Shown piece by piece: positions 10,150-20,663 of a stretch of 64,000 nt of DNA. How positions within the stretch are numbered: the stretch's first letter is position 1; each line of letters opens with the position of its first letter. The notes under the pieces were generated by a model. That model was not told the DNA's origin. It saw nothing but the letters and a program-made list of their open reading frames with translations, and ran no database searches. A program made the translations under genes and the position numbers. Source of the DNA: Cylindrotheca closterium (Eukaryota > Bacillariophyta > Bacillariophyceae > Bacillariales > Bacillariaceae); assembly GCA_933822405.4 (NCBI GenBank), contig CAKOGP040000080.1:1-64000 (forward strand). The letters are read 5' to 3'.

Positions 10150-11257
10150 ATGGACATCAAGACCTACTCTCAAGACAGACGCCACATGATCAATGTTCAG
10201 TACGAACCAGCACTCGTTCCTTCTGGTGCTTCCAAGCAGTATCATACGGACTGCCAACAATTGGATGAAGCCGATTCTCTTCTGTTGGGTCTGGAGAAGT
10301 CGACAGATAAGCGGTGGGCACCTGAAACTGTTAGATCATCTACCTACAATTTTGATGATTCCGTCGGAAAAGCAGGCGATGTCTTCGAACCTTATCCGAT
10401 CTCTCGTCCTAGCACAAAGGAGAGTGGATCTTATGATTTGAAAATGTTTCTTGATTATGTCATGCGTCCACCAACGATTCCAGAGCCACCACTCTTACCC
10501 ATTCCATCCGATGAGCCAGAATCTCGCCAGGCCAAGAAAAGGGTTTTGAAAGAACCCGCTTTTACCCATGTGCCGAGCACGGCAAGAGCTCCCAAGCGAA
10601 GTCGTTTATCCCATTCTGTTGAAGACCTTCCGAAAATCCGGAATTACCAAGGACAGCAATGGCAAGAACAGTACCAAGGTCTGCTCGAATACAAGGCGAA
10701 ACATGGACACTGTTGCGTCCCCAACGCATATCCACCAAATCCAGTGCTTGGACGATGGGTAAGTTAATGATAATCTTTGTTCCGGATCGATACTGTAAAA
10801 TGGTATGAAATCTGAATGATCATACTAACCGACTCCCCTTTTGCTTCAGGTGAAACGTCAAAGGTACCAATACAAGCTACGCCAGGCTGGACAGCAGTCA
10901 ACTTTAGTTACACCTCGCCTCCAAGCCTTGGAAAGAATTGGATTTGTCTGGGACTCCCATTCCGCTCTATGGGAAGAGCGATTGAATGACCTCAAAGCCT
11001 ATCGACTCGCAAATGGCGACTGCAATGTTCCATCAACCCATTCTGAGAACAAGCAATTGTCAACTTGGGTCAAGTGTCAAAGGCGACAATACAGGCTCTA
11101 CGGGCAAGGCAAGAACTCCAACCTAACAAAAGAGCGCATTCGAGCGTTGGACGATCTTGGTTTTGTATGGGATGGTCGAATGGTTGGAAGCAGCAGGTGT
11201 GCTACACGTGTCGCTGAGATGCGCCGCCCACGAAGTGCCCGAATCGCAAGAGACTAA
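10150..11257 (+). CDS. Helicase-associated (HA) domain protein, array copy 4
   Basis: Two exons, join(10150..10758,10850..11257), 338 aa. The 91-nt intron (GTAAGT, TACTAAC at 10823-10829, TTCAG) is at the same phase-0 site after LGRW as in copies 1 and 3. HA domain 1 covers about residues 166-240 and HA domain 2 about 242-315. Motifs HGHCCVPN and GFVWD are intact. The second VP box reads NGDCNVPSTH instead of the usual SYPK, a small divergence. The N-terminus again has DSLLLGLEKS, AGDVFEPYP and FLDYVMRPP. It is shorter than the other copies because the acidic linker before HA 1 is reduced. It converges with the CRAL-TRIO gene, leaving 168 bp between stop codons. Confidence 0.9.
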
Positions 11258-11425
11258 TGGAAGTGTTCTACTAAGCAATATGCATATTTTATTGAGTTGT
11301 GATGTAATCCTAGTGAACCACTGTCCTAGACATTTTTTCCGATAACGATTCCTCAGAGATGAGTTTCATCGAAATCGAATCGCTACTCTCTTGAGTTCGA
11401 ATCTACTATATATAGTTCGGTGTGT

Positions 11426-12490
11426 TTACTTTGCGTTGCCAATCAAACCGCCCTCCCATGCTGGGGAAATTTCATCAATGGCCTGTCCCGATCCTTCCGG
11501 GCATATTTCGATCGGGAGAATGCTAGGGTCGAGGTATTGTTTGAGGTCTTCATAGTAATCTTTGTCCTTCAGAAATACAATTTTTTTCCTTGTACTCTCG
11601 TCAATGAATGGTTTGAAGGCGTTCCATGCGAAGTGAAAGATGCCGGGTGTTCGAATGACTAGGAAGCGCTTGGCATATCCTGGATAGTTGTCCGTGACTA
11701 ACTTGGAAATCTCCTGGCCTGCTGACATCAAAGAAGGTGTAAGATGCCGGCGATTGAGGTCCTTGAAATCCATAATCACTGTAAAGCTCTTCATCTTATG
11801 TCCTTCTTCACGTTCGTACTCTTCGAGCCATTCTCCTCGCGATTGGATTTCTCGAAGCCAGATGCCATGCTTGACCATTTCCTCTCTTCCATATTTCCGC
11901 AATAGACCAAGTCCATCGGCAGCTCCAGTTCGTTCCACATGAACAGGATCTCCATCCCAATCGCGACCCTTGAGAATGCCTGCTGGAAATTTGGCAAAGT
12001 CTTTTGGCGGCTGATAATTCTCCAAAAAGGAATCGGCGTTGGTGTTTTGTCTCCATTCAATCATTTGACGGAACTGGGACTCGCATTGTTCGACGTCACC
12101 GCTGTATTCTTTGAGAAAGCGGGCGACATCATGTGGATTGTTTTTGGGGTGAGGAAGGTTCTGAAGCCGTTCTTGTAGCATGGATAGCTTCATTGTCTCA
12201 TCGGGAGATAGTGCCCAAACATTGGCCGTTTCGTTGATTTGATCAAAGGACCAGGGTTGTTCTGGCGGGGGTGCCTTGACTGCTATTCGCCCTTGTGTTC
12301 GAACAGTTGCCTGTGTTTGTTCTTCTACCACCAGCAAGTTGGGTGTGATTTCTTCCGAGTTTGTTTGCTCCGAATGTTCTTGATGATGTCTTCTAAGAAA
12401 GGAAAGAAATGCTGCTTGAGTTTGTGCGGCGTGGGCCGACTCGGCGTCACGAGGTATCCGTAGCAATAGTAGTAGGAATATGCGTTTCAT
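11426..12490 (-). CDS. CRAL-TRIO (Sec14-like) lipid-binding protein
   Basis: Intronless, 354 aa, ATG at 12490. After a variable N-terminus (residues 1-75) comes a helical CRAL-TRIO N-like segment (about 90-150, with DVARFLKEYSGDVEQCES). The CRAL-TRIO lipid-binding domain follows (about 165-335): GILKGRDWDGDPVHVERTG, FTVIMDFKDLNRRHL, DNYPGYAKRFLVIRTPGIF and KIVFLKD. The run NYPx4RxxxI..P..F is typical of Sec14 domains. Such proteins bind and exchange phosphoinositides or other small lipids in the cytosol or at membranes. The ligand cannot be told from sequence. The start MKRIFLLLLL is weakly hydrophobic, so membrane attachment or a targeting signal is possible but not clear. Confidence 0.88.
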   Translation of the reverse strand: MKRIFLLLLLRIPRDAESAHAAQTQAAFLSFLRRHHQEHSEQTNSEEITPNLLVVEEQTQATVRTQGRIAVKAPPPEQPWSFDQINETANVWALSPDETMKLSMLQERLQNLPHPKNNPHDVARFLKEYSGDVEQCESQFRQMIEWRQNTNADSFLENYQPPKDFAKFPAGILKGRDWDGDPVHVERTGAADGLGLLRKYGREEMVKHGIWLREIQSRGEWLEEYEREEGHKMKSFTVIMDFKDLNRRHLTPSLMSAGQEISKLVTDNYPGYAKRFLVIRTPGIFHFAWNAFKPFIDESTRKKIVFLKDKDYYEDLKQYLDPSILPIEICPEGSGQAIDEISPAWEGGLIGNAK

Positions 12491-13222
12491 AATAGAGTCG
12501 ACTGGCTAGAGGCGTGTTGGATCCTCTTGATTAAAAATTGGTTTTGTTTTTGTGTTTTTTGGCTTGTGATTTGATTTTGTGGGCGGAATAAAAAAGGATA
12601 GTAAGAAAATCGTTGACGCCATGTCATTGTATATATTTATATCCTTGACAATTTTGTGTCAATTGAGTTCGCGAAAGAATATATCGTGTCAGAATCTCTG
12701 CGTTGAAAACATCACAAAAGGAAAACCTCATTCGATTGATGGTCGCGAAATTGGACCAACAGAAATTCCCCACGATTTAACTACGAATAACCCGAACCGT
12801 GATGCCAAGTTTTCTGGCGTGACGAAAGGAAGCCATTGCCTCTCATTATTGGTATTGATGGATAAAAAATACAGGTGATTTCTATAGTTTCCATTGATGA
12901 ACCACCTATAAAATTTAGAACTATTTGTTCTATTCTACTGTAAAATATCAAATATGATAGTCTTATCATATATATTACGGTATAAAAGCATGAAACACCA
13001 TATACTATCGCATCAATGATTCACCACGGCCAGCCACCGATTTGAGGTAGGGCTATTTCGAAGATGTAGTAGTACCATTAGGACTATGATTACAATCCAA
13101 TAATGAAGGTTTCGATAATGCTAACGACACATACAAGAATGTACATCAAAAACATAGTTCCTACAACTAGGGCCTATTATACCACCAGCCACCACCATCA
13201 TCATTACACTTTTTTTGCTTTT
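12491..13222. other. Intergenic DNA
   Basis: Upstream region of the CRAL-TRIO gene and downstream region of the phosphate carrier. AT-rich, with TATA-like runs near 12628-12640 and 12970-12985. No supported gene. Confidence 0.4.
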
Positions 13223-14287
13223 TTAAGAAGTTCCCAGACCGACCATTGATTTGAAGCTTCCGTAAATGTACCATTGCAATCCAGTCAAAGTTCCAATCAT
13301 AATGACTCTCGTCGACAGTCCCTTGAGAAACAAATCACGGGTTCCCATTTCCGTGGCCATTTTCCCCCAGGACTTGTTTTGATTTTCAGGAATTCCCTTC
13401 ATGGAGACAAGATTGTCCATGGGTTGTGTGGCAATCGCACAAAAGATACCCGCCCAGTAACCACAGGCAAAGGTAATTCCCAGTTGGGATGTTTTGCTAA
13501 AATCATTCTTTTGTTTTCCATAGATTGCTTCGATTTGTTGGTAAACAAATTCTTGGGTCTGATAAAAGCCCACAAATTTGATCATGGTATAGGGCACTTG
13601 TCGACCCCACAATGGGTACAAGGAACCCAACGGGAATTTGGTATCCGCTTTTCGTGCCGACATTTCCTTCATGGCGGGAATCATTTTCTTTGGAAATCCA
13701 TCGGCTTGTCCTGGCAAGGTGACTTGCATCTTGACCTTGGTCATTTCAAAAGGACACAGGGCGACGTCGGCAAAGACTTCGGCCGATCCGGACGCTGCCG
13801 CCCACAGAGTCATTCTGGTCAAGGTGGAAGATTCCACCGCTTCTTCTCCCACCAGGGTCGTATAATAATCCTTGAAGAATTCATTGAGTCCAAATTTGAA
13901 CAAACCTTGAAAGCCATATCCCCAGAAGGTCGGATGCCATCCCCTGGTCAATCCTGCCATGCCTTCTCCGGCATAGGTTTGACGAATGGACGCCAACAGT
14001 CCATTCGGCCATTGTCCTGACTTGCCATACGCTTGGGTCCGGACCTTGGCAACATCCAACGTCACGACAGAGGCATGCGTAAAACCACAGGCGGCAAATC
14101 CACCGGCCATGCAATATCCATAATAGGACATTGGATGCAATCCCGTTTGAGGATCTTTGAGGGTCAACGAAATGGCATTCTTGTTGCTGTTGCTGTTGCT
14201 GTTGGGCGAAGAAGAAGAAGTAGTAGCAGTGTTATTGCTGGTGGGCGAAGTGGCCATCATGATGATATTCTTCGTGGGGATCGTCAT
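13223..14287 (-). CDS. Mitochondrial phosphate carrier (SLC25 family)
   Basis: 354 aa from the ATG at 14287. The frame stays open to an ATG at 14527, but that extension is compositionally unlike a carrier and is more likely 5' UTR. ATGs at 14260 and 14257 are alternatives. Three carrier repeats are visible: LDVAKVRTQ (repeat 1), CPFEMTKVKMQ (repeat 2) and QPMDNLVSMKG (repeat 3). The third, with D-N-L-V-S in place of the usual K, and the stretch KFGLNEFFKDYY are characteristic of the phosphate carriers (PiC/Mir1-like). The protein would import phosphate with protons across the inner mitochondrial membrane for ATP synthesis. The Ser/Asn-rich N-terminus (about 40 residues) precedes the first helix. 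It is divergent with the gene at 15065. Confidence 0.88.
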   Translation of the reverse strand: MTIPTKNIIMMATSPTSNNTATTSSSSPNSNSNSNKNAISLTLKDPQTGLHPMSYYGYCMAGGFAACGFTHASVVTLDVAKVRTQAYGKSGQWPNGLLASIRQTYAGEGMAGLTRGWHPTFWGYGFQGLFKFGLNEFFKDYYTTLVGEEAVESSTLTRMTLWAAASGSAEVFADVALCPFEMTKVKMQVTLPGQADGFPKKMIPAMKEMSARKADTKFPLGSLYPLWGRQVPYTMIKFVGFYQTQEFVYQQIEAIYGKQKNDFSKTSQLGITFACGYWAGIFCAIATQPMDNLVSMKGIPENQNKSWGKMATEMGTRDLFLKGLSTRVIMIGTLTGLQWYIYGSFKSMVGLGTS

Positions 14288-15064
14288 CAAGAAAGTGTGC
14301 TTGTTTGTACAGTATGACTGTTTTTGTGTAGGTATGACGACAAAACGCTGTGTGATGTACAGTATTATAATAGGTACGCTGTACGTTCGTTCGGAAATGA
14401 GAGATACGACTCTTTGAAATGGATACGACGGCGTAAATATATATGAGATACGAATTCTTTTTGGTTGTTGATGATATATACCTGCGGACGGATACGATTC
14501 GCATTTTCGATTGATTGATTGATTCATTCGATCGATTTAAGATTTCCAGGCCTGTGCTTCGACCGACGTGAACAGTGCGTCCAACAGAAGTCTGTCCCTC
14601 CAACGGAACCCTTTTCCGTTCGTCCCCGGAACGGAAGTCGTAGTTATTCGCCGAAAATTTGAATCTGCAAGAATCCCCATGAAATTGGTCGTTCAAAAAG
14701 TGGGGCTGGCAGGCAGTCATTGGTAGGGTTTTCTACGTGGTATGCCGAGACGATCCGTTTGATTCTTGGGAACGAAAAAACCAAAAAGAGGAAGAACCAC
14801 CGGATGTGACCCGACTTGCTGCCTGCAGCCGAGAGGGAAAGGAAAGCAAGCTTTGGTTGACGTAAGCAAGCTTGTCGTTCCATCCAACTACTGCCAATAC
14901 CTGCCAAGCAACTAAGAAATTGGGTCCTGTTTTTCTTCACCAGAGGCCTCCAATCCAATTCAATTCAATCCAATTCAAAATATTAGCACTTTGTGTGAGA
15001 AGTGAAAAGCAAGCGAACACTTCATCAATCATCACACTCAGCCTCCGAAAAGTCTCATTCGCAA
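14288..15064. promoter_or_regulatory. Divergent intergenic region between phosphate carrier and coiled-coil gene
   Basis: About 780 bp that must hold both promoters. It contains a TATA-like ATATATATGAGA near 14435 on the carrier side and short AATTCAATTCAATCC repeats near 14955-14980 on the other side. No recognised factor site was found. Confidence 0.35.
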
Positions 15065-18000
15065 ATGGACTTTACGCGTGAATATACTGCGGAAAACATG
15101 TTTCGAGATTACCTGGGCGTTCATCCCAACCATTTCCGAGGCGACAATGAATCCCAATCCACACAACACACTCAAAAGACCAAGGGTGGCAATTCTTCCA
15201 TTGTGGATCCCAACGAAGTGATTGGCAGTCATCGGGGCAACTCCTCTCCCAAAAAGAATAATACTGTAGAGCAGCAGCAAACACAGCAGCAATCAAAGCA
15301 GCAATCAAAGCAGCAATCGCAGCAACCGCAACAATCAAAGTCTCAAACACGAAGCATCAACAAGCCTACTATTGCATCCAGCAACAAGCGGCAAAGGAGA
15401 TCCACTTCGTTACCCCAACACGAACGTTTGCAAAAGCAACCTAGCGGTAGTACTACTACTACTACTGCTAGTAGTAGTAATCATTCGCCATTGCGAAAGG
15501 TTAGTTCAACGATTGGTCAATCCACCGCCAAATTCATTGGGTACTTTGATGGAGTCTGTGTGAGTGTCGGTGATTGGTGGGGTGAACATTGCCATGCCAG
15601 CATGTACGAGAGTGACGATCATCATCATTCTCATTTTTGCAGTGGCAAACGAAGGAGCAAAGATCGTCGTTCCAGTAGTGGCAGACGAGGCCGGAGTCGT
15701 ACGAGCCGTCCACGAGATGCGGAATACTATGCCAACAAGAATTATGCCGACGATGATGATACCTTTGGAACCTATTCGGATGGTTCCGCCACGGATGATT
15801 CGTATAGTTTTGACGATGCTACCTATGATTCCTACGATGATCAGTTTTTGTCTCGAGACCATGAACGGCGTCGTCGGAGCCAAAGCAGTAGAACCCGTGG
15901 TGATACCGATGACGAGTCGTTGGATTCCTTGGAACGGGGCAAACGTTGGAGGGAAGCCAAGAAGCAACAAAAAATGGAGCAACAAGAAGCTCAGAAGCAG
16001 CAGCAACAACAACAGCAGAAGCAGCAGCAGCCCTACACTCAAGTGGAACTTGACAATGCCGGCATGGAATTCGAATCGACCATTGCGAGGCAACGACGAT
16101 TACGGATGGAACAAGAACGCATTGCCATTGAACAACAACGGCAACACTATCATGATGCTCTCGAACTGTCGTCCTCCAAGGCCTTGAGTGCCGTGAGCAG
16201 TGGCAGACGCACCACCGTTTCGCAGGCGCATACCGAAGTGATTCACAATACGTTGCGGCGGCAAATACATGCTAGTCAACAGCAACAACACCAGCAACAA
16301 CAACAACAACAATATCTAGAATATGAAAACGTGGACGGGGGGGCCACGGAATGGCCACAAACAACAATGCCATCTCAACAAGGAAATGTGGACGGGGGAT
16401 CCACCACAGAATGGCCACAAACATCATCATCATCAGTGTTGCCACATCAGCAAGAAGCACAAAAACTACCACAGAACAACGCTCTAGAGGAAACAGAGAA
16501 TGACAACAAGAACGAAGACGGTACGGAAAGTAGTAGTGATGATGATGAAGCCCAACGAGCCTTTGATTGGATTCATGATCCAACCAAACGGGAACAAGCT
16601 TGGGCCAAGGCTACGGATGAAAGCATTGCCAGTCGAAGCCTTGGAAGCAAAAGCATTGGAAGTCGATCGCAGAGCATTGAAAGTCGATCGGTACGATCAC
16701 CCAGCAATGCTGCTACTACTGCTGCTACTACTACTACTATTGCTACTACTGCAATCAATAGGAGCCAGGATGAATCTTCGGTGCGATCCATTCCATTTGA
16801 TCAAGCAAAAGCAGAAAAAGAACAGCAACAGCAACAAAAAGTTGGCGATGGCTCGTCACTACAGTCGAAGCAACATTCATCGTTACTACCACCATCAACA
16901 GCGGATCCTCATCACATGCCTTCCCAACACTGGAAAAAAATGGATGACAAGGTACAAGCGGAACGGAAGCAACTTCAAGCGAAGCATGAATTGGAGGCTG
17001 CTGCGCTCCTTATCAAAAAGCAAGAACAGGACGAATTATTGCAGCAACGATTGAAAATGTTTGGTCCGTCTTCTGGCGACCATTCCATGAATTTGAACCT
17101 TTCTGCCATTCCAACCGATGGATCGGAACATGATCATCAAACTCTTGTCTTGCAGCACGAACAGCATGTGGAAGTGAATCAAAAGGAACATGAATTGGAA
17201 CTCTTGCAAGGCGCCATTCACAAACGATTGGCACTGTCTCCATCGGCTCAAGAACGCAAAGAAAAGCGATTGCAGATTCAACAAGAGATTGCCTCGAAAC
17301 GACTGTCGGTGCAAGAAAAGGAACAAGAATGGCTAGAGGCTTTCAAAAAGAGACAAGCGGAAATCCAACGAGAAGAAGAACTCCTCAAGAAGCAATTGGA
17401 TGAAACCATTCAGGCTTCCAACTCGTTGCCACTGGTTCCAACTACAACAAGAACTACTGCCAACAACAGTAATTTGGATTCGTCATCCAGTCTCAAGTCC
17501 AATGGATCTTCCTCCTCCAAGTCAACGGAAGCCAAACGGCCCGTGGTCAAGTTTGCATCTGCTCAGGATGGAGTCCCACGTCTGCCCCCCTCGTTGGATT
17601 CGGAAACGGCACCACCCGCCAAGACTCGGGAAGAACACAAGCAACAAATTACTTCTTCGTTTGATTCGGAGGATCAAGCATCTTTGGAACCCAATCCACG
17701 CTTGAAACCAATTCAATGCAAGGTGGAAAGGCGCCCTGCAAGTCCTGCAGTAGATGAAAAACGAGAAAAGCAATTGATCGAACAAAGGCGGATGCGAGAA
17801 GAATTCAAGGCGTCTCGATTGGCAGCTCTTGGAGGATCCAGTACCAACTTAATAATACCTGGACAAGAACAAGAGTCTTCTTCCAACAGCAAGAAGGAAG
17901 AGGGCGATGGTGATGCCAAGTCCAAAGCGAGTAAGGATGATTCCAAGTCGTCCAGTCAAGACTCGCCTCCATCCATGTTGCAACAGAATGAATTGACGCT

Positions 18001-19747
18001 TGGGTCCCAATCCTTTTCCAACATGGATGACATTTCGGTTCTGACACCAACGTCTACCAAAACCATGGAGACTACCCAAACGACCCAAACCGCCAAATCT
18101 GCCCAAACCAATGCCAGCAAGAAATCAACTTCCATCTCCTTGCCAAGCAAGGGTTCCAGTCGAACACCAATCATGCCACCATCTATGAAGGATTTGCAAG
18201 GAGGCAAGAAACGTGGAGAATCGGCCCGATTGGCCGCCAAGCGGAAGGAACTAGAATGGATGTGGAATGCTGCCAAGGTTCCACTGGAACAATTGGAAGA
18301 AGAACAACGACTCAAGCAAAAGAAGAACAAGGTCAAGAAACTCACTATTGCATCTCCTCCGGGAGGATTGGGAGAAGCAAGTGTTGGTAGCAACAGTACT
18401 GGTGGCAGCAGCAAGAAGCGAGTGGTCGAGTATGCTCCCGGTGTCACACCAGTGGATCGAATGCCAGCGAAGGTTTGGACCAAGAAAAAGGGTGGATCGG
18501 TCACAACTACGACTACTGCTTCTACTACCACCAGCTCGGAAGCAGATGACAATCGTCGCGACTTGTTATTGGACAAGCCTCCACCCAAGAATCGAGTGTC
18601 GCAGTTGGTCAAGAAGCAACGTGAATTGTCCGAACGTCATCGCCGCAACAGTCTATTGAGAGATGGTCGTCGCAGTCCCTCGGTTTCCGTCGTACCCGAA
18701 GAAGCTTCTGTGGTCACGAAGGAAGCCATGAGTGTGTCCAGTGAAAATCCAAATGTTTCGTTTTCGACTCAAACTTGTACTGCTCCGACGACAGATGAAA
18801 TGAATATGGTCACTCCCGAAAAGGATACCATTGCCCCTTCTCCCACCATTGCAACCGGCTTTGATGCTTCGCCATCCCAAAAGGCTCCTATCGTAACGCC
18901 CGAGAATAAGAAGTCCCCATCACGAGTCATGAATTTTTGGGAGCAAAAGGAACAAGAGCAACTCGCCAAGAAAGCCCAAGAAGCGCGGCATCAAAAGCGA
19001 GAAAGCTGGAATGTGAAGACGTCTCCTTCCAAGCAAGTGCCAGCGCCAGTCAACGTTGAAAAGCCGCTTTCCAAGATTGAACTGAAACGGCGAGAGTTGG
19101 CTGCCAAGCGAGAAGCCTTTCAGAAGCAAAAAGAAGAAGCTTCCAAGCGCGTCGAACAAGAATTGGGGTTTCCCGGATCCGAAACAAATTTGAATGATTT
19201 CCGAGAAGAACAAAAGAAAGTCGATGCCAAGGAGTTGGTGAGCAAATTTGAAGAGCTCAAGGTTGTATTGTCCTCGTCACCATCATCCGCCAAGGAAACT
19301 CAGCCAGAATTCAATGATGGGTTTGGTGCTGTCATTCGAAGACCACCTTCTCACCGTTGCTTGGCGGACCGCAAGCAAAGAGAATTGGATCGCCGCAATC
19401 AAGAATACTTGCAGTCTCTCAACCAATTTGGCCGCAGCACATCCCAAGAGACCAACTCGTCGACTGCCTGGCCGGACATGGAACCGCCACGCCGATACCC
19501 CTTGCAAGCCAAGTCTCGTGTCGTGGAAGAAGAAGATGTCCAAAGCAACGAGTCAGTCCCGGAAAAGGAAATCACTCGCAACCAACAACTTCGTCAAGCC
19601 TGGCGTCAGCGTGCCTGGAAGACACTAGACAACAAGGTGGATGGCGATGGATTTCCAACCTTGGCATCGGATCAACTGGGTACGAAGGCTGTCCAAAAGG
19701 TCTTGGGAAAGAACAACCGATTGGCAATGTTGACCGAGCAGTACTGA
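15065..19747 (+). CDS. Large polyglutamine-rich coiled-coil protein of unknown function
   Basis: Single exon, 1560 aa from the ATG at 15065 (MDFTREYTAENMFRDYLG). The open frame upstream begins only at a GTG. Not recognised as a known family. The first 130 residues are Q-rich (KQQSKQQSQQ). A small hydrophobic, Trp/Cys-containing segment near residues 155-190 (KFIGYFDGVCVSVGDWWG) is the only ordered-looking part of the N-terminal half and is followed by a His/basic stretch. Acidic D/S-rich and RRRSQSS-type basic stretches come next. Long charged helices with E/K/Q/R heptads alternate with Ser/Thr/Pro-rich linkers to the end. Short recurring helices of the type RRELAAKREAFQKQKEE and ARLAAKRKELEWMW occur in the C-terminal third. 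A cytoskeletal or scaffold role is only a guess. The protein is charged throughout and has no membrane span. Confidence 0.75.
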   Translation: MDFTREYTAENMFRDYLGVHPNHFRGDNESQSTQHTQKTKGGNSSIVDPNEVIGSHRGNSSPKKNNTVEQQQTQQQSKQQSKQQSQQPQQSKSQTRSINKPTIASSNKRQRRSTSLPQHERLQKQPSGSTTTTTASSSNHSPLRKVSSTIGQSTAKFIGYFDGVCVSVGDWWGEHCHASMYESDDHHHSHFCSGKRRSKDRRSSSGRRGRSRTSRPRDAEYYANKNYADDDDTFGTYSDGSATDDSYSFDDATYDSYDDQFLSRDHERRRRSQSSRTRGDTDDESLDSLERGKRWREAKKQQKMEQQEAQKQQQQQQQKQQQPYTQVELDNAGMEFESTIARQRRLRMEQERIAIEQQRQHYHDALELSSSKALSAVSSGRRTTVSQAHTEVIHNTLRRQIHASQQQQHQQQQQQQYLEYENVDGGATEWPQTTMPSQQGNVDGGSTTEWPQTSSSSVLPHQQEAQKLPQNNALEETENDNKNEDGTESSSDDDEAQRAFDWIHDPTKREQAWAKATDESIASRSLGSKSIGSRSQSIESRSVRSPSNAATTAATTTTIATTAINRSQDESSVRSIPFDQAKAEKEQQQQQKVGDGSSLQSKQHSSLLPPSTADPHHMPSQHWKKMDDKVQAERKQLQAKHELEAAALLIKKQEQDELLQQRLKMFGPSSGDHSMNLNLSAIPTDGSEHDHQTLVLQHEQHVEVNQKEHELELLQGAIHKRLALSPSAQERKEKRLQIQQEIASKRLSVQEKEQEWLEAFKKRQAEIQREEELLKKQLDETIQASNSLPLVPTTTRTTANNSNLDSSSSLKSNGSSSSKSTEAKRPVVKFASAQDGVPRLPPSLDSETAPPAKTREEHKQQITSSFDSEDQASLEPNPRLKPIQCKVERRPASPAVDEKREKQLIEQRRMREEFKASRLAALGGSSTNLIIPGQEQESSSNSKKEEGDGDAKSKASKDDSKSSSQDSPPSMLQQNELTLGSQSFSNMDDISVLTPTSTKTMETTQTTQTAKSAQTNASKKSTSISLPSKGSSRTPIMPPSMKDLQGGKKRGESARLAAKRKELEWMWNAAKVPLEQLEEEQRLKQKKNKVKKLTIASPPGGLGEASVGSNSTGGSSKKRVVEYAPGVTPVDRMPAKVWTKKKGGSVTTTTTASTTTSSEADDNRRDLLLDKPPPKNRVSQLVKKQRELSERHRRNSLLRDGRRSPSVSVVPEEASVVTKEAMSVSSENPNVSFSTQTCTAPTTDEMNMVTPEKDTIAPSPTIATGFDASPSQKAPIVTPENKKSPSRVMNFWEQKEQEQLAKKAQEARHQKRESWNVKTSPSKQVPAPVNVEKPLSKIELKRRELAAKREAFQKQKEEASKRVEQELGFPGSETNLNDFREEQKKVDAKELVSKFEELKVVLSSSPSSAKETQPEFNDGFGAVIRRPPSHRCLADRKQRELDRRNQEYLQSLNQFGRSTSQETNSSTAWPDMEPPRRYPLQAKSRVVEEEDVQSNESVPEKEITRNQQLRQAWRQRAWKTLDNKVDGDGFPTLASDQLGTKAVQKVLGKNNRLAMLTEQY

Positions 19748-20663
19748 GTCTCGTCCTCTGTTTAAAAAAAAATAGTATTGTATTCTATTGTCAATATATT
19801 TCTCTTTGCATAATGCCTCTATTGTGTACTGTAGTGTCTTCAGCAATGCTTTTTCTCACCAACAATCAATACCAGCATGCCACAACCGACCTGTTTGATT
19901 AATGTAGGAGCCTTGACCTGGAGCTTCAGCATATGTGAGATTGACCGGCGAAGGTTAACGGCGTCCCATTACTCCCAACAGTATTTTTACGATGAACATT
20001 TAATAGTGAAGACTGCCATGGGTGACACGATAGAGTGAGCAATGGCACTTCGAACAAACTTTTTTGTTTGCCATACCTGTACCTATGGAACAATGCACAG
20101 GGAACATATTAAAAATGTTTGAATCACCAAGATTGCGTAAAAAGGTATGTTGCCTCCACCCCAACTTTGAGATGATTGTTTGACTTCTTAGTCTGCTTGC
20201 AAAAAAATGTTTGTAATACATCAGGAATCTTAAAAGTCATAAGAACAATAGTGGTATGGACCATAAAGGTAATCGAAGTCTCAGTGCCGAGCATCCGATC
20301 CAGAGATAGGGAAAACATTCAAGCAATAAAAAGGAATGAGATGTTCTGAGCCAAACAGATCAAGATCGACAAAGAATTTCACATAATAAATATTCACAAT
20401 TTTGCAACCGAGCAGAATATATCTTTGCGTTATTTGCACGAGAACATTTGTTATTCTCTGTGGCTCAGCGCGTGGCAGTTCGTGGCTCAGACCACCGAAT
20501 TAGATATCCTTTTCTCCATTGCTGTAAAACCTCGTAGCTTCCGGTACACTACATAGGTCATCGCATTACATTCGTACTATTCTCAGTTTCCAAAAGCCGA
20601 CGATGATTCTTCTCTTCACAAATTTCGTCACTCACGCGAAGCAGCAGGATATTGAACAAGATC
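19748..20663. other. Intergenic DNA between two plus-strand genes
   Basis: No supported gene. An A-run follows the stop of the upstream gene at about 19763. The second half should contain the promoter of the JmjC surface-protein gene, but no clear motif was found. Confidence 0.4.

Noticed and set aside
12579..12878. 99-codon open frame on the plus strand
   Set aside because: It starts at GTG, has no recognisable features and lies in AT-rich intergenic DNA between two minus-strand genes.
13274..14020. 248-codon plus-strand frame opposite the phosphate carrier
   Set aside because: Antisense shadow of a clear SLC25 gene.
15002..15064. N-terminal extension of the coiled-coil protein
   Set aside because: Starts at GTG with no ATG, so the ATG at 15065 is used.
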